DNA from: Acidobacteriota bacterium
GTDB taxonomy: Bacteria; Acidobacteriota; Terriglobia; Bryobacterales; Bryobacteraceae
NCBI GenBank assembly: GCA_016178945.1
Contig: JACOSH010000212.1
Location: 1 to 50,699, forward strand
Reading direction: 5' to 3'
Length of the DNA stretch: 50,699 nucleotides
The position numbers and the translations under genes were made by a program. Positions 35,603 to 43,684 of this stretch are shown piece after piece. The notes under the pieces were generated by a model. The model searched no databases, was not told the origin of the DNA, and saw only the letters and a list, made by a program, of their open reading frames with translations. How positions within the stretch are numbered: position 1 is the first letter of the stretch; the number at the start of each line of letters is the position of its first letter.

Positions 35603-35971
35603 ATGAATCCGCGGATTCTGGAATATCTGCCACTCGTCAGCCCGATAGCCACGCTCGTGGTGGTGATGTTTGGCCTCCTCGTGAACAACCGGCACGTCGA
35701 TGTCCGGATCAATGATGTGATGAAGATGATCCAGGTGGAAGGCGCCCGCCTGGAGCAGATGATCAGAGCAGAGATTGCAACGTTGCGCGCGGAGCTGCGC
35801 ACGGAGATTAGTGCGGTGCGCGCCGAACTGCGCACGGAGATTGCGGGCGTGCGCGGGGAGATGGCCGGACTGCGTGCGGAATTCAAGACCGATTTGGCGG
35901 CTCTGCGTGTCGACGTGGGCAAGCTCGATCAGCGGATGGAGCGTTTGGAAGGCCAGCGCCTGGTCCGGTAG
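35603..35971 (+). CDS. Small membrane-anchored coiled-coil protein with 11-residue repeats
   Basis: This 122-residue protein begins MNPRILEYLPLVSPIATLVVVMFGLLVNN, one membrane helix, and continues as an unbroken charged helix. The helix has an 11-residue period: RAELRTEISAV, RAELRTEIAGV, then RAEFKTDLAAL and RVDVGKLDQRM. Eleven-residue periods form right-handed or near-straight coiled coils. The DNA shows recent duplication: CTGCGCACGGAGATT occurs at 35795 and 35828, 33 bases apart. The ATG at 35603 is preferred over the TTG at 35597. TACAAT at 35587 could be a -10 box. No enzymatic function is seen. Confidence 0.75.
   Translation: MNPRILEYLPLVSPIATLVVVMFGLLVNNRHVDVRINDVMKMIQVEGARLEQMIRAEIATLRAELRTEISAVRAELRTEIAGVRGEMAGLRAEFKTDLAALRVDVGKLDQRMERLEGQRLVR
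35786..35852 (+). repeat. 33-bp in-frame tandem repeat encoding 11-residue coiled-coil units
   Basis: Two adjacent, nearly identical 33-base units encode RAELRTEISAV and RAELRTEIAGV. The core CTGCGCACGGAGATT is identical in both (35795-35809 and 35828-35842). Further units downstream are diverged. Copy number could vary without breaking the frame. Confidence 0.75.
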
Positions 35972-36048
35972 CGATCCACGAAACGCAACGTCCGGCGGAC
36001 CCGACGGGCGGTTCGCTATGATAGTGAAGGTGGAGAGCGCGTGCCTTG

Positions 36049-37071
36049 ATGGATCGTGAGCCGCAGTCGTCGCGCAGAAAAGTGCCGGCGTGGCTGCTGC
36101 CCGTTCTTGGCTATGCGCTATCGATCGCCAGTCTGGTGTGGGTTTTCCACGGCTTCCCACTGAAAGAGGCGTTGGACGATTTCCGCGCCCAGGACTGGCG
36201 CTACGTGACGCTGGCCGTGGCGTCGGACCTGGCGATCTACCTCTGCGGCGGCTGGCGGTGGACGATCCTGGTGCGGCCGGTGGCCCGGGCCGGCTTCTGG
36301 CGCGCCGTGCAGGCGATCTACATCGGACTCTACGCCAATGAGATCCTGCCGCTGCGCACCGGCGAGGTGATCCGCTGCTACCTCATGGCTCACTGGAACA
36401 GCCTGCCGATGTCGCTGGCGCTTTCCTCGGCGGCCATCGAGCGCATTTTGGACGGCATCTGGCTGGTGATCGCCTTCCTGGTTACCGCCTTCTTCATCGA
36501 GCTCCCCAAGGGGATTGTGGAGGGCGCCCGGGCGCTGGCGGTTCTGCTCCTTCTCCTGTTGGGGATGGTCGGTTTCATCATGTTTCGCAAGCATCAGGCG
36601 CACGCCGCGCTGTCCAGCAGCCGTTGGGCGGTGGCCTGGAGTCATCTGGTGGAGGGGATTCACGCCATGGGCAATCCCGGCACCCTGACCCTGGCCACGC
36701 TGGCCAGCCTGCTCTACCTGGTGCTCCAGATCATTCCGGTGTGGGCGCTCATGAAGGGGTCGGACATGGATCTGTCCATCTGGGCGGCTTCTGCGGTTCT
36801 GATCATCATTCGCCTCGGCACCGTGATCCCCAATGCGCCGGGTAACGCCGGAATCTATCAGGCCATGTGCGTCCTGGGGCTGAAGCTTTTTGATGTCCCC
36901 AAGTCCACCGCCATCAGTTTTTCCCTGACCATGTTCGGGGTGCTCACGCTGCCTCTGCTGATCGGGGGCTTTATCGCCGTGGAATTGTCTGGCCTCAAAC
37001 TGCACGATATCCGCCACCGGGCGCGCAGCAGCGTGAAAACGGCGGCGCTTTCACGTCCGCAGGCTGACTGA
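36049..37071 (+). CDS. Lysylphosphatidylglycerol synthase-like/UPF0104 flippase-type membrane protein
   Basis: This is a 340-residue membrane protein with eight or so helices, related to the integral membrane part of MprF (LPG_synthase_TM). The helpful motifs are AIYIGLYANEILPLRTGEVIRCYLM, SSAAIERILDGIWLVIAF and GTVIPNAPGNAGIYQAMCVLGL, which are family hallmarks. It lacks the catalytic lysyl-transferase domain, so a role in lipid flipping or a standalone transport role is more likely. I use the ATG at 36049 rather than the TTG at 36046. Its 3' end overlaps the convergent O-methyltransferase gene by 21 bases. Confidence 0.85.
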   Translation: MDREPQSSRRKVPAWLLPVLGYALSIASLVWVFHGFPLKEALDDFRAQDWRYVTLAVASDLAIYLCGGWRWTILVRPVARAGFWRAVQAIYIGLYANEILPLRTGEVIRCYLMAHWNSLPMSLALSSAAIERILDGIWLVIAFLVTAFFIELPKGIVEGARALAVLLLLLLGMVGFIMFRKHQAHAALSSSRWAVAWSHLVEGIHAMGNPGTLTLATLASLLYLVLQIIPVWALMKGSDMDLSIWAASAVLIIIRLGTVIPNAPGNAGIYQAMCVLGLKLFDVPKSTAISFSLTMFGVLTLPLLIGGFIAVELSGLKLHDIRHRARSSVKTAALSRPQAD

Positions 37072-37671
37072 GACCCCGTCGCGGATCGGCACGAGCGCAG
37101 TGAAAAAGTCGGGCGAAGCGTAGAGACGGCGGTTGAACTCCACCACGGCGTGGTCCGCCTCTTCCCGGGGATCGAGCACCCGGGCGTGCCACAATGTGTT
37201 GTCGGTCAGGAACAGGCCGCCCTTCCGGAGCCGTGAAGGAACGGCCTCCAGCACCGCCAGGTAGCCTTCCTTATCGACATCGTTGAAGATCAGATCGAAT
37301 ACGCCGGGCGTGGCGGCCAGCGCCTCCAGGGCGTCGCCGACGTGGATGTGAAGGCGGGAGGCGACGCCGGCGCGCTCAAAAAAGCCGCGGGCCACACGGG
37401 CATTGTCCGCGCTGCCGTCGCTGTAGTGGACCTCGGCGCCCTCGCCGGCGGCTTGCGCCAGCCAGAGGGTCGAATACCCGATTGCCGACCCCAGCTCGAA
37501 GATGCGTTTCGCCCCGGAGATCCGCACCAGGGCGGCCAGTAATCGCGCGGTGGCCGGTCCGATGATGGGGATCTGCCGCCTGGCCGCCAGCGCTTCCATC
37601 TCCGCCAGCGCCGCATCGCGCGGCGGCAGCAGGGAGTCCAGGTAGCGCTCGATATCGGGATGAACGATCAT
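37051..37671 (-). CDS. SAM-dependent O-methyltransferase (catechol/caffeoyl-CoA type)
   Basis: This is a 206-residue class I methyltransferase. SAM motif I is RIFELGSAIGYSTLWLAQA; motif III/IV is GVFDLIFNDVDKEGYLAVLEAV, where the Asp residues bind the metal; then LRKGGLFLTDNTLW. This is the layout of Methyltransf_3 proteins, which methylate catechols and related phenols with Mg2+. The ATG at 37671 overlaps the purB stop (ATGA), so the gene is co-translated with purB. No substrate is evident from context. Confidence 0.88.
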   Translation of the reverse strand: MIVHPDIERYLDSLLPPRDAALAEMEALAARRQIPIIGPATARLLAALVRISGAKRIFELGSAIGYSTLWLAQAAGEGAEVHYSDGSADNARVARGFFERAGVASRLHIHVGDALEALAATPGVFDLIFNDVDKEGYLAVLEAVPSRLRKGGLFLTDNTLWHARVLDPREEADHAVVEFNRRLYASPDFFTALVPIRDGVSVSLRT

Positions 37672-38978
37672 GAGCCGAATACTCTGCTAAAAATCCGGTC
37701 GACGTTGCGCAACTGGCGCTCCAGGGAAAAGCTCCCGGCGATCTGGCCGGGTCCGAGCACGGCGCGGATCTCGGGTTCGGCCTCAATGGCGGCGCGGAAA
37801 TCCGATTCCTCCTCCCAGGCCTTCATGGCGTGGCGCTGCACCAGCGCGTAGGCTTTCTCGCGCAGCATTCCGGCGGCGGCCAGATCGAGCAGGAGCTGGC
37901 CGGAGAAGACCAGACCGCGCGTCATCTCCAGATTCCGCCGCATCCGCTCCGGGTAGACGATCAGCTTGTCCACCAGATGCGTGGTCTTGGCCAGCAGGTA
38001 GTCGGCGAGGATGGCGGAGTCGGCCAGGATGACGCGCTCCACCGAGGAGTGCGAGATGTCGCGTTCGTGCCAGAGCGCGACGTTTTCGAAGGCCGCCTGC
38101 GCGTTGGCCCGCACCACGCGAGCCAGGCCGCAGATCTGCTCGCAGGTCACCGGATTTCGCTTGTGGGGCATGGCCGAGCTGCCCTTCTGTCCCTTGGCAA
38201 AGTACTCCTCGGCCTCGCGCACTTCCGTGCGCTGCAGATGGCGGATCTCCAGCGCGATCTTTTCCAGAAGGGCGCAGACCAGCGCCAGCGCGGAGATCCA
38301 GGCGGCGTGGCGGTCGCGCTGGATCACCTGGGAAGCCACGGGGGCCGGTTTCAATCCAAGCCGGGCGCAGATGCGCTCCTCGGCTTCCGGGTCGATGTGT
38401 CCGAACGTGCCCACGGCCCCCGAGATTTTCCCGACCAGGAGATCCTCGGCCGCGGCTCGCAGCCGCGCCAGGTTGCGGCCGGCTTCTTCATGCCAGATGG
38501 CGAGCTTCAGACCGAAGGTGACCGGCTCGGCGTGGACGCCGTGCGTGCGGCCGATCTGCACGGTATGGCGGAACTCCTGCGCGCGGCGGCGGAGCACCGC
38601 CTGCAACTGCTCCAGACCTTCCAGCAGGAGCGCGGAGGACTGGCGCAACTGCAAGGCCTGGGCCGTGTCGACGACATCGTTGGACGTTAGTCCGTAGTGC
38701 AGCCAGCGCGAGGCATCGGGGTGGCCGGCGGCGGCCATCGTCTCGGCAACAGCGGTCGTAAAGGCGATGACGTCGTGCTTAACCTCGGCCTCGATGGCTT
38801 CGATCCGCTCCAGATCGAAGCTCGCGTGCGCGCGCAGCAGGCGCGCGGCCTCGGCCGGGACCACGCCCAGCTCGGCCAGCGACTCGGAGGCCGCCAGCTC
38901 GACTTCGAGCCACTGCGCGAACTTGTTCCGGTCGCTCCAGATGCGTCCCATGGCGGGGCGCGTGTATCGGGCAATCAT
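37668..38978 (-). CDS. purB: Adenylosuccinate lyase
   Basis: PurB removes fumarate from SAICAR and from adenylosuccinate in purine synthesis, in the cytoplasm. This 436-residue protein opens [27 protein letters not shown], typical of the Bacillus/Thermotoga-type enzyme. Active-site parts are [33 protein letters not shown] and the fumarase/aspartase superfamily signature [11 protein letters not shown]. Family length is normal. Its neighbour downstream is the coupled O-methyltransferase; the upstream gene (WalJ-like) ends five bases before its start, so all three may be one transcript. Confidence 0.96.
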   Translation of the reverse strand: MIARYTRPAMGRIWSDRNKFAQWLEVELAASESLAELGVVPAEAARLLRAHASFDLERIEAIEAEVKHDVIAFTTAVAETMAAAGHPDASRWLHYGLTSNDVVDTAQALQLRQSSALLLEGLEQLQAVLRRRAQEFRHTVQIGRTHGVHAEPVTFGLKLAIWHEEAGRNLARLRAAAEDLLVGKISGAVGTFGHIDPEAEERICARLGLKPAPVASQVIQRDRHAAWISALALVCALLEKIALEIRHLQRTEVREAEEYFAKGQKGSSAMPHKRNPVTCEQICGLARVVRANAQAAFENVALWHERDISHSSVERVILADSAILADYLLAKTTHLVDKLIVYPERMRRNLEMTRGLVFSGQLLLDLAAAGMLREKAYALVQRHAMKAWEEESDFRAAIEAEPEIRAVLGPGQIAGSFSLERQLRNVDRIFSRVFGS

Positions 38979-38983
38979 GGGGG

Positions 38984-39760
38984 TTAGAAGGTAAAGACTT
39001 CGGCCGGCTTCTTCTGTTCGGCGATCACCAGCCGCGCCGCCAGGCCGCGCCGGTGGAGGGCCTGGTGCGCCATCAGGCGGACAATCTCAGGGTGGTTGTT
39101 CTGCTCGCTCAAATGGCCCAGAATCAAACCGCCCACCTCTCGATCCAAATCCTGAAGAATGAAATCCGATGCGCTGTCGTTCGACAGGTGCCCCACCCTG
39201 CTCATGACGCGCTGCTTCACCGCCCAGGGATAAGGGCCGACCTTGAGCATCTCCAAGTCGTGATTCGCCTCCAGCAACAGCAGGTGCGAGCCGCGCAGGT
39301 GATAGCGGATCGAATCCGTGACGTAGCCGAGATCGGTGGCTATCGAGAACTTGATTCCTCCCGCGCGCAGGCTGAAGCCGACCGGATCGATGGCGTCGTG
39401 CGGAATGGTGAAGCTATCCACTTCGATATCGCCGATGGTGAAGCGCGAGCCGGCCTGAAACAGCTCCAGCTTGGGCTGGACCTCTCCCCAGTCGATGGCG
39501 GGCGCCGTGAGCCGCGTCATGTAGACGGGGATGGGGAGACGCTTCGCCATCCGCACCAGGCCCGCGACGTGGTCGGAATGCTCGTGGGTGATCAGAATCG
39601 CGTCCAGCCGCTCCAGCGTTTCGCCGGCGTGGACCAGGCGATGAGCGGTGTCGCGCAAGCTCAGCCCGGCATCCACCAGCACCCGCGTGCGCGCGGTGGC
39701 GACCAAGGTCGAATTTCCGGAACTGCCGCTGGCCAGGACGCAGACTCTAAGGATCGCGAT
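38984..39760 (-). CDS. WalJ/YycJ-like MBL-fold hydrolase with probable AUC start
   Basis: This is a metallo-beta-lactamase-fold protein of about 240-258 residues. The metal motif is ITHEHSDHVAGLVRMAKR, with IPHDAIDPVGF, ATDLGYVT, LLLEANHD and VGHLSNDSASDFI downstream, all matching YycJ/WalJ, a DNA-associated exonuclease-like family. The track starts it at a TTG (39706) that cuts the fold. Upstream and in frame the sequence reads ILRVCVLASGSSGNST, the conserved family N-terminus, but the frame holds no ATG, GTG or TTG before the stop TGA. An ATC at 39760 (or 39754) follows AAGGAG at a nine-base spacing, so I infer an AUC start. Function in the cell is not certain. Confidence 0.85.
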   Translation of the reverse strand: MAILRVCVLASGSSGNSTLVATARTRVLVDAGLSLRDTAHRLVHAGETLERLDAILITHEHSDHVAGLVRMAKRLPIPVYMTRLTAPAIDWGEVQPKLELFQAGSRFTIGDIEVDSFTIPHDAIDPVGFSLRAGGIKFSIATDLGYVTDSIRYHLRGSHLLLLEANHDLEMLKVGPYPWAVKQRVMSRVGHLSNDSASDFILQDLDREVGGLILGHLSEQNNHPEIVRLMAHQALHRRGLAARLVIAEQKKPAEVFTF

Positions 39761-39769
39761 TCCCCCTCT

Positions 39770-39775
39770 CTCCTT
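39770..39775 (-). promoter_or_regulatory. Ribosome binding site for the AUC-start MBL gene
   Basis: AAGGAG on the minus strand lies nine bases before the ATC at 39760. This is the best ribosome site upstream of the gene and supports initiation far upstream of the TTG at 39706. Confidence 0.5.
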
Positions 39776-39814
39776 GTATCAGGATTCGGGGGGGCAAACA
39801 AGGGGTGACGAGGC

Positions 39815-40384
39815 TCAGTGTTCGTGCAGGCACTCCGGAAACTGGGCCAGCACCGTGTTTCCGGCGTAGCCCAGCTCCTCGACCAGGCCGGTCCGCGAGG
39901 TGTAGTACCCGTCGGCGGTCATGTTCTTGACCACGCGGAAAAAGTGTTCTGGCGCCGTTCGGGCGCGGCGGGCGTCGACCGCCTGGCTGAGCGGCGCCAG
40001 CAATTCGGTCTGGCGCTCTTCAGTGAGCCTGACGAATCGTTTTCCAAAGCGCTTCTTCGACTCCCGGTCGAGCCAGCGCAGCCCCGCCCGGAAGCGCGTG
40101 CGGTGCTCGGCATTGGCGCTGACCACCTGGTCGATATACCGGGGCACGCCCGCCCCAACCGCGCCCGGCGTTCCGGTCGGAGGGATGATCAGGTCGGCCA
40201 GCCGCGAGAGGGCTTGGTATTCGGCTTTCTTGAAGAACATCGGCTGGAAGGGCTCTTCGGGGACGGCAGGCGGGCGGCTGGGAGGATGCGCATGCTGGCC
40301 GTACAGCTCGTCGGCGGCAAACGGGAAGGCGCAGGTGGCGCCGATCGCGCCGATGATCTTGAGGGACTCCCGCCGGCTCTCCAT
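39815..40384 (-). CDS. Gluconate 2-dehydrogenase subunit 3-like small subunit, Tat signal
   Basis: This is a 189-residue protein of the gluconate 2-dehydrogenase subunit 3 family. The N-terminus ESRRESLKIIGAIGATCAFPFAA is a twin-arginine signal. The conserved core is FFKKAEYQALSRLADLIIPPTGTPGAVGAGVPRYIDQVV. Family members bind and export a leaderless GMC-type flavoprotein; the partner directly precedes it here. No cytochrome subunit gene follows, so the electron acceptor is unknown. The start codon abuts the stop of the GMC gene. Confidence 0.88.
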   Translation of the reverse strand: MESRRESLKIIGAIGATCAFPFAADELYGQHAHPPSRPPAVPEEPFQPMFFKKAEYQALSRLADLIIPPTGTPGAVGAGVPRYIDQVVSANAEHRTRFRAGLRWLDRESKKRFGKRFVRLTEERQTELLAPLSQAVDARRARTAPEHFFRVVKNMTADGYYTSRTGLVEELGYAGNTVLAQFPECLHEH

Positions 40385-41947
40385 TTACATCTCTCCTTTC
40401 CGCAGCCGGTCCGCGATGTGATCGGCGGCGCGAGCGGCCAGCGCCATCATGGTGTGGGTCGGGTTTTTCTCCGATGCCGACGGGAAGACGCTGCCATCGA
40501 CCACGTAGAGGTTGGGCACGTCGTGGGTGCGGCAGCCGGCGTTCACCACCGACGTGCGAGGGTCCGTTCCCATCCGGCAGCCGCCCAGCTCGTGGTTGGT
40601 GCTCGGCTCGGCGGATACGGACTGGATTTCGGCGCCGGCCGAGCGTAGGATCTCGACCGACCAGCGCGTCATGTCATGGAAAATCTTCCGGTCGTTCTCG
40701 CCCCAGACGTACTGCCGGCGGGCCAGCGGCAGGCCGAACCGGTCCCGTTTGCCGTAATCCAGGTCGATATAGCTCTGTTTGTTGGGCAGCATCTCGCCGT
40801 ACGGCGAAAAGGTCAGGAAGGCCGGATAGCGCTCCTTGATCGACTGCTTGTAGGCCTTGCCAAACCCAGGCATCGCGCGCGCCCAGCCGACCGACCGCCG
40901 GTTCTGGTAGTTGAACTGGATACCGAAACTCCGGGCGTAATCCCGCTTGCGCTGGTGCATGAAGGAGGGCACGTAGGCGTGATCCAGAAAGCCCTCGTCG
41001 TTGGCCGCCGGTTTGCCGATCAACTCCGTCAGGAAACACTGCACCCCGCCGGTGAAGTGCGGGATGAAGTTGCGGCCCAGCTCGCCGCTGGAGTTGGCCA
41101 GCCCGCTGGGATAGCGCGAGGACTTCGACATCAGCAGCAGCGCCACGCTCTGCACGCAGGCGCACGACACCACCACGCAGCGGGCGCGCAGCTCGCCCTC
41201 CGCCAGCGTCTCGCGGTGGAGGAAACGCGCGCCGGTCGCGCGGTTCTCTTCGCTGACGATTACTTCCCGCACCACCGAGTTGGGAAAGACTTCGAGCTTG
41301 CCGGTTTTCAGCGCGGGCTTCAGGTGCACATCGGCGGAATTGTACTTGGCCACCACGTCGCAGCCGGCCATGCAGTTGCCGCAGAAATGGCAGGCCGGGC
41401 GCGCGCCCCGCGCCACCGAGAGCGTCGACTTGCGGACGTGGATGACGTTGATTCCGAGCTTGGCCGCGCCGCGCTGCACGATCTTGTCGCTGCACTTCAT
41501 GGGCACGGGCGGCAGGAAGATGCCGTCGGGGAGGTCGGGAAGACCGTCCCGGTTGCCGCACACGCCGACCTCGCGTTCCACCTGGTCGTAATAGGGGGCC
41601 AGATCCGGGTAATCGATGGGCCAGTCTTCGCCCGCGCCATCGATCGAGCGGCCTTTGAAATCGCGATGGCTATAGCGCCAGGCCACTGCATTCCAGGTGA
41701 GGCTCTTGCCGCCGACGCCGCGGCTGCGCTCGCTGTCGAACCCCGGCACACCGGGCTTCATGGTCGGGATGTGGCGGTTGGGAAAGTCGAAGGGCATGGC
41801 GTGCGTATTGAACGCCGTGCGCGTGTCCACGACCGGGCCGCCTTCCACGACGGCGACGTCGACCCCGAGATGCGCCAGGTGCGCCGCCAGCGTGCCGCCG
41901 GAGGGACCCGAACCGGCCACCAGCACGTCGTAGATTTTCTGAGGCAT
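40385..41947 (-). CDS. GMC-family FAD-dependent oxidoreductase
   Basis: This is a 520-residue flavoprotein, the catalytic subunit of a sugar or alcohol dehydrogenase. The FAD dinucleotide motif is VLVAGSGPSGGTLAAHLAHLGVDVAVVEGG at the N-terminus. A Cys-rich stretch, CHFCGNCMAGCD near residue 190, is common in this GMC branch. The C-terminal part has NHELGGCRMGTDPRTSVVN and VVDGSVFPSASEKNPTHTMMALAARAADHI, with the catalytic His-Asn pair region. It has no signal peptide of its own; export with the Tat-signal subunit 3 downstream is expected. Substrate not assignable. Zero gap to the partner gene. Confidence 0.9.
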   Translation of the reverse strand: MPQKIYDVLVAGSGPSGGTLAAHLAHLGVDVAVVEGGPVVDTRTAFNTHAMPFDFPNRHIPTMKPGVPGFDSERSRGVGGKSLTWNAVAWRYSHRDFKGRSIDGAGEDWPIDYPDLAPYYDQVEREVGVCGNRDGLPDLPDGIFLPPVPMKCSDKIVQRGAAKLGINVIHVRKSTLSVARGARPACHFCGNCMAGCDVVAKYNSADVHLKPALKTGKLEVFPNSVVREVIVSEENRATGARFLHRETLAEGELRARCVVVSCACVQSVALLLMSKSSRYPSGLANSSGELGRNFIPHFTGGVQCFLTELIGKPAANDEGFLDHAYVPSFMHQRKRDYARSFGIQFNYQNRRSVGWARAMPGFGKAYKQSIKERYPAFLTFSPYGEMLPNKQSYIDLDYGKRDRFGLPLARRQYVWGENDRKIFHDMTRWSVEILRSAGAEIQSVSAEPSTNHELGGCRMGTDPRTSVVNAGCRTHDVPNLYVVDGSVFPSASEKNPTHTMMALAARAADHIADRLRKGEM

Positions 41948-41979
41948 GGCGCTTGCCCATTATCTCGCAACGCGCCGCC

Positions 41980-42387
41980 CTACATCCGGTACAGCATCCA
42001 GTAGACGACCACGCCGGTGACGCTGACGTACAGCCAGATGGGCAGCGTCCAGCGGGCGATCTTACGGTGGCGGTCGAAGCGCTGCTGGAGTGCGCGGCTC
42101 AAGGTGATCAGCGCCAGGGGTGGGACGGCCGCGGCCAGGCAGGTGTGGGTCGCCAGAATGGTCAGGTAGATGCCGCGGATCGCGCCGGTCTTCTGGAATC
42201 GCACCGAGCCCACCTGGAAGTGATACACCAGGTAGCAGATCAGGAACAGCGTAGAGGTCGTGAAGGCCGCCAGCATCGTCCTCTTGTGCGCGGCGATGTT
42301 GCCGCGGCGGATAAAGGCGTAGCCGGCCAACAGCAGCACCGTGGAGGTCGCGTTCAGAGCGGCGTTGACGGAGGGAAGAACGTTCAC
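41980..42387 (-). CDS. DUF420 (CtaM-like) membrane protein
   Basis: This is a 135-residue protein with four membrane helices: VNAALNATSTVLLLAGYAFIRRG, HKRTMLAAFTTSTLFLICYLVYH, GIYLTILATHTCLAAAVPPLALIT and WTLPIWLYVSVTGVVVYWMLY. Histidines HK, YHF and THT fit the DUF420 family, which in Bacillus and Staphylococcus (CtaM) helps mature heme A-containing oxidases. The GTG at 42387 overlaps the Sco stop (GTGA), so the start is confident. The track's longer frame to 42762 is a shadow of sco. It ends the assembly-gene cluster. Confidence 0.87.
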   Translation of the reverse strand: MNVLPSVNAALNATSTVLLLAGYAFIRRGNIAAHKRTMLAAFTTSTLFLICYLVYHFQVGSVRFQKTGAIRGIYLTILATHTCLAAAVPPLALITLSRALQQRFDRHRKIARWTLPIWLYVSVTGVVVYWMLYRM

Positions 42388-42935
42388 GAGGGTTCCTGCA
42401 GCAGTCGCTTGATGTCGGTCAGCAGACGCTGGATGGGAGAGTCCTCGTCGGTGCCGTAGTAGCCGCGGATGCGGCCGCGGCCATCGACCAGGACCAGCCG
42501 GGTGCTGTGGTTGAGGCTGCCGTCGACGCTGCCCAGCTTGAACGCCTCGCGCTTCAGATGGTGCAGCGCTTCCGCGCCACCGGTGAGAAAGCGCCAGCGC
42601 TCCGGCTGCGCGTGGTTGCGCCGGGCGTAGGCGGCGAGCACCTCGGGGGTGTCGCGCTGCGGGTCCACCGTCATCGAGACGAGCCGCACCTGCGGCAGGT
42701 TGGCCGTGAGGGTCTGGAGCTGGCGCATCAGCGAAGTCATGCGCGGGCAGGGGCCGGTACACGTGGTGTAAATAAAATCCGCTACCCAGACGCGGCCGTC
42801 CAGGGTTCGGCTCTCAAAGGCATGGCCGGTCTCGGCGGTCAGGGTGAAGCCGGGAATCTGGCCGTAAACTGGCAAAGGGCGCTGCGGGGAGCAGGCCAGA
42901 AGCAGGACCACGACAAGAAACAGGGCAGTTTTCAA
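42384..42935 (-). CDS. Sco-family lipoprotein, second copper chaperone
   Basis: This 183-residue Sco protein differs from the one in the ACIII operon. It has a lipoprotein signal (LKTALFLVVVLLLAC, start TTG), a thioredoxin-like core with YTTCTGPCPRMTSLM (CxxxC) and the His ligand in NHSTRLVLVDGRG. The C-terminus lacks a membrane helix. The TTG overlaps the stop of the ABC permease gene in TTGA. Placement between a permease and the DUF420 gene, with ctaA and ctaB upstream, ties it to oxidase assembly. Its target could be the CuA site of coxB or another copper protein. Confidence 0.9.
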   Translation of the reverse strand: MKTALFLVVVLLLACSPQRPLPVYGQIPGFTLTAETGHAFESRTLDGRVWVADFIYTTCTGPCPRMTSLMRQLQTLTANLPQVRLVSMTVDPQRDTPEVLAAYARRNHAQPERWRFLTGGAEALHHLKREAFKLGSVDGSLNHSTRLVLVDGRGRIRGYYGTDEDSPIQRLLTDIKRLLQEPS

Positions 42936-43684
42936 CCCACGTTCCTCACGCTCTTGCGGTTGGCCAGTACCACCGATGCCGCCAGCAGCGCCAGTCCAAA
43001 CGCCGTCGTCACCGCGAACCCCGCCGCCAGCGAGGGCTCGGCCGGATCCGGCGCCTCCGCCAGCAGCCCGCGCAGCAGTGAAAGCGAATAGGTAAGCGGA
43101 TTCACCCACATGATGGCGCGAATCCATCCATGCGCGCTGGCGATCGAGAACACCGCGCCCGACACCAGCCACATGGGCATCATCAGGAGGTTCATCACGG
43201 CATGGTAGCCTTGCGAGGAATCGAACTTCCAGGCAAAGAAAAATCCCATCGCCGACAGCGCGAGCGCGATCAGAAACAGCGCCCCGGCGACCTCCAGCAG
43301 TTGCAGCAGGCCCGGATGAAAACCCGCTACCGGCGCGAAAACCAGCAGGATCGCGCCCTGGATCCAGGCCAAGGTGGCCGCCCCCAGCGTCTTGCCCAGC
43401 ACCAGGCTGGCGCGCGACGCCGGCGACACCAGCATCGACAACAGGAACCCCTCCCGGCGGTCCTCAATGATCGAAATAGTCGAGAAGATCGCCGAGAACA
43501 TGACGGTCAGGACAATCGTGCCCGGAAAAAAGAATCGAGGTCCCTGCTCCCCGGAGCCAAACCCGATCACCAGCCAGAAAATCAACGGCGAGGCCACCAC
43601 GCCGAGCACGCGGCTTTTCTGACGCCAGAAGTGGTAGAGCTCGCGCTGCCACAGGGTCGCCACCGGCAGGAGGAACCTTACCAT
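42932..43684 (-). CDS. ABC-2 type transporter permease
   Basis: This is a 250-residue membrane protein with six helices and an N-terminal amphipathic segment (ATLWQRELYHFWRQKSRV). FPGTIVLTVMFSAIFSTISIIEDRREGFLLSMLVSPASR is the ABC-2 signature. It is encoded directly after its ATPase (seven-base overlap). This pair sits inside an operon for heme A and oxidase assembly. It could move heme, copper ligands or a lipid; the sequence does not decide. Relatives of NosFY-type copper-assembly transporters have a similar layout. Confidence 0.88.
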   Translation of the reverse strand: MVRFLLPVATLWQRELYHFWRQKSRVLGVVASPLIFWLVIGFGSGEQGPRFFFPGTIVLTVMFSAIFSTISIIEDRREGFLLSMLVSPASRASLVLGKTLGAATLAWIQGAILLVFAPVAGFHPGLLQLLEVAGALFLIALALSAMGFFFAWKFDSSQGYHAVMNLLMMPMWLVSGAVFSIASAHGWIRAIMWVNPLTYSLSLLRGLLAEAPDPAEPSLAAGFAVTTAFGLALLAASVVLANRKSVRNVG

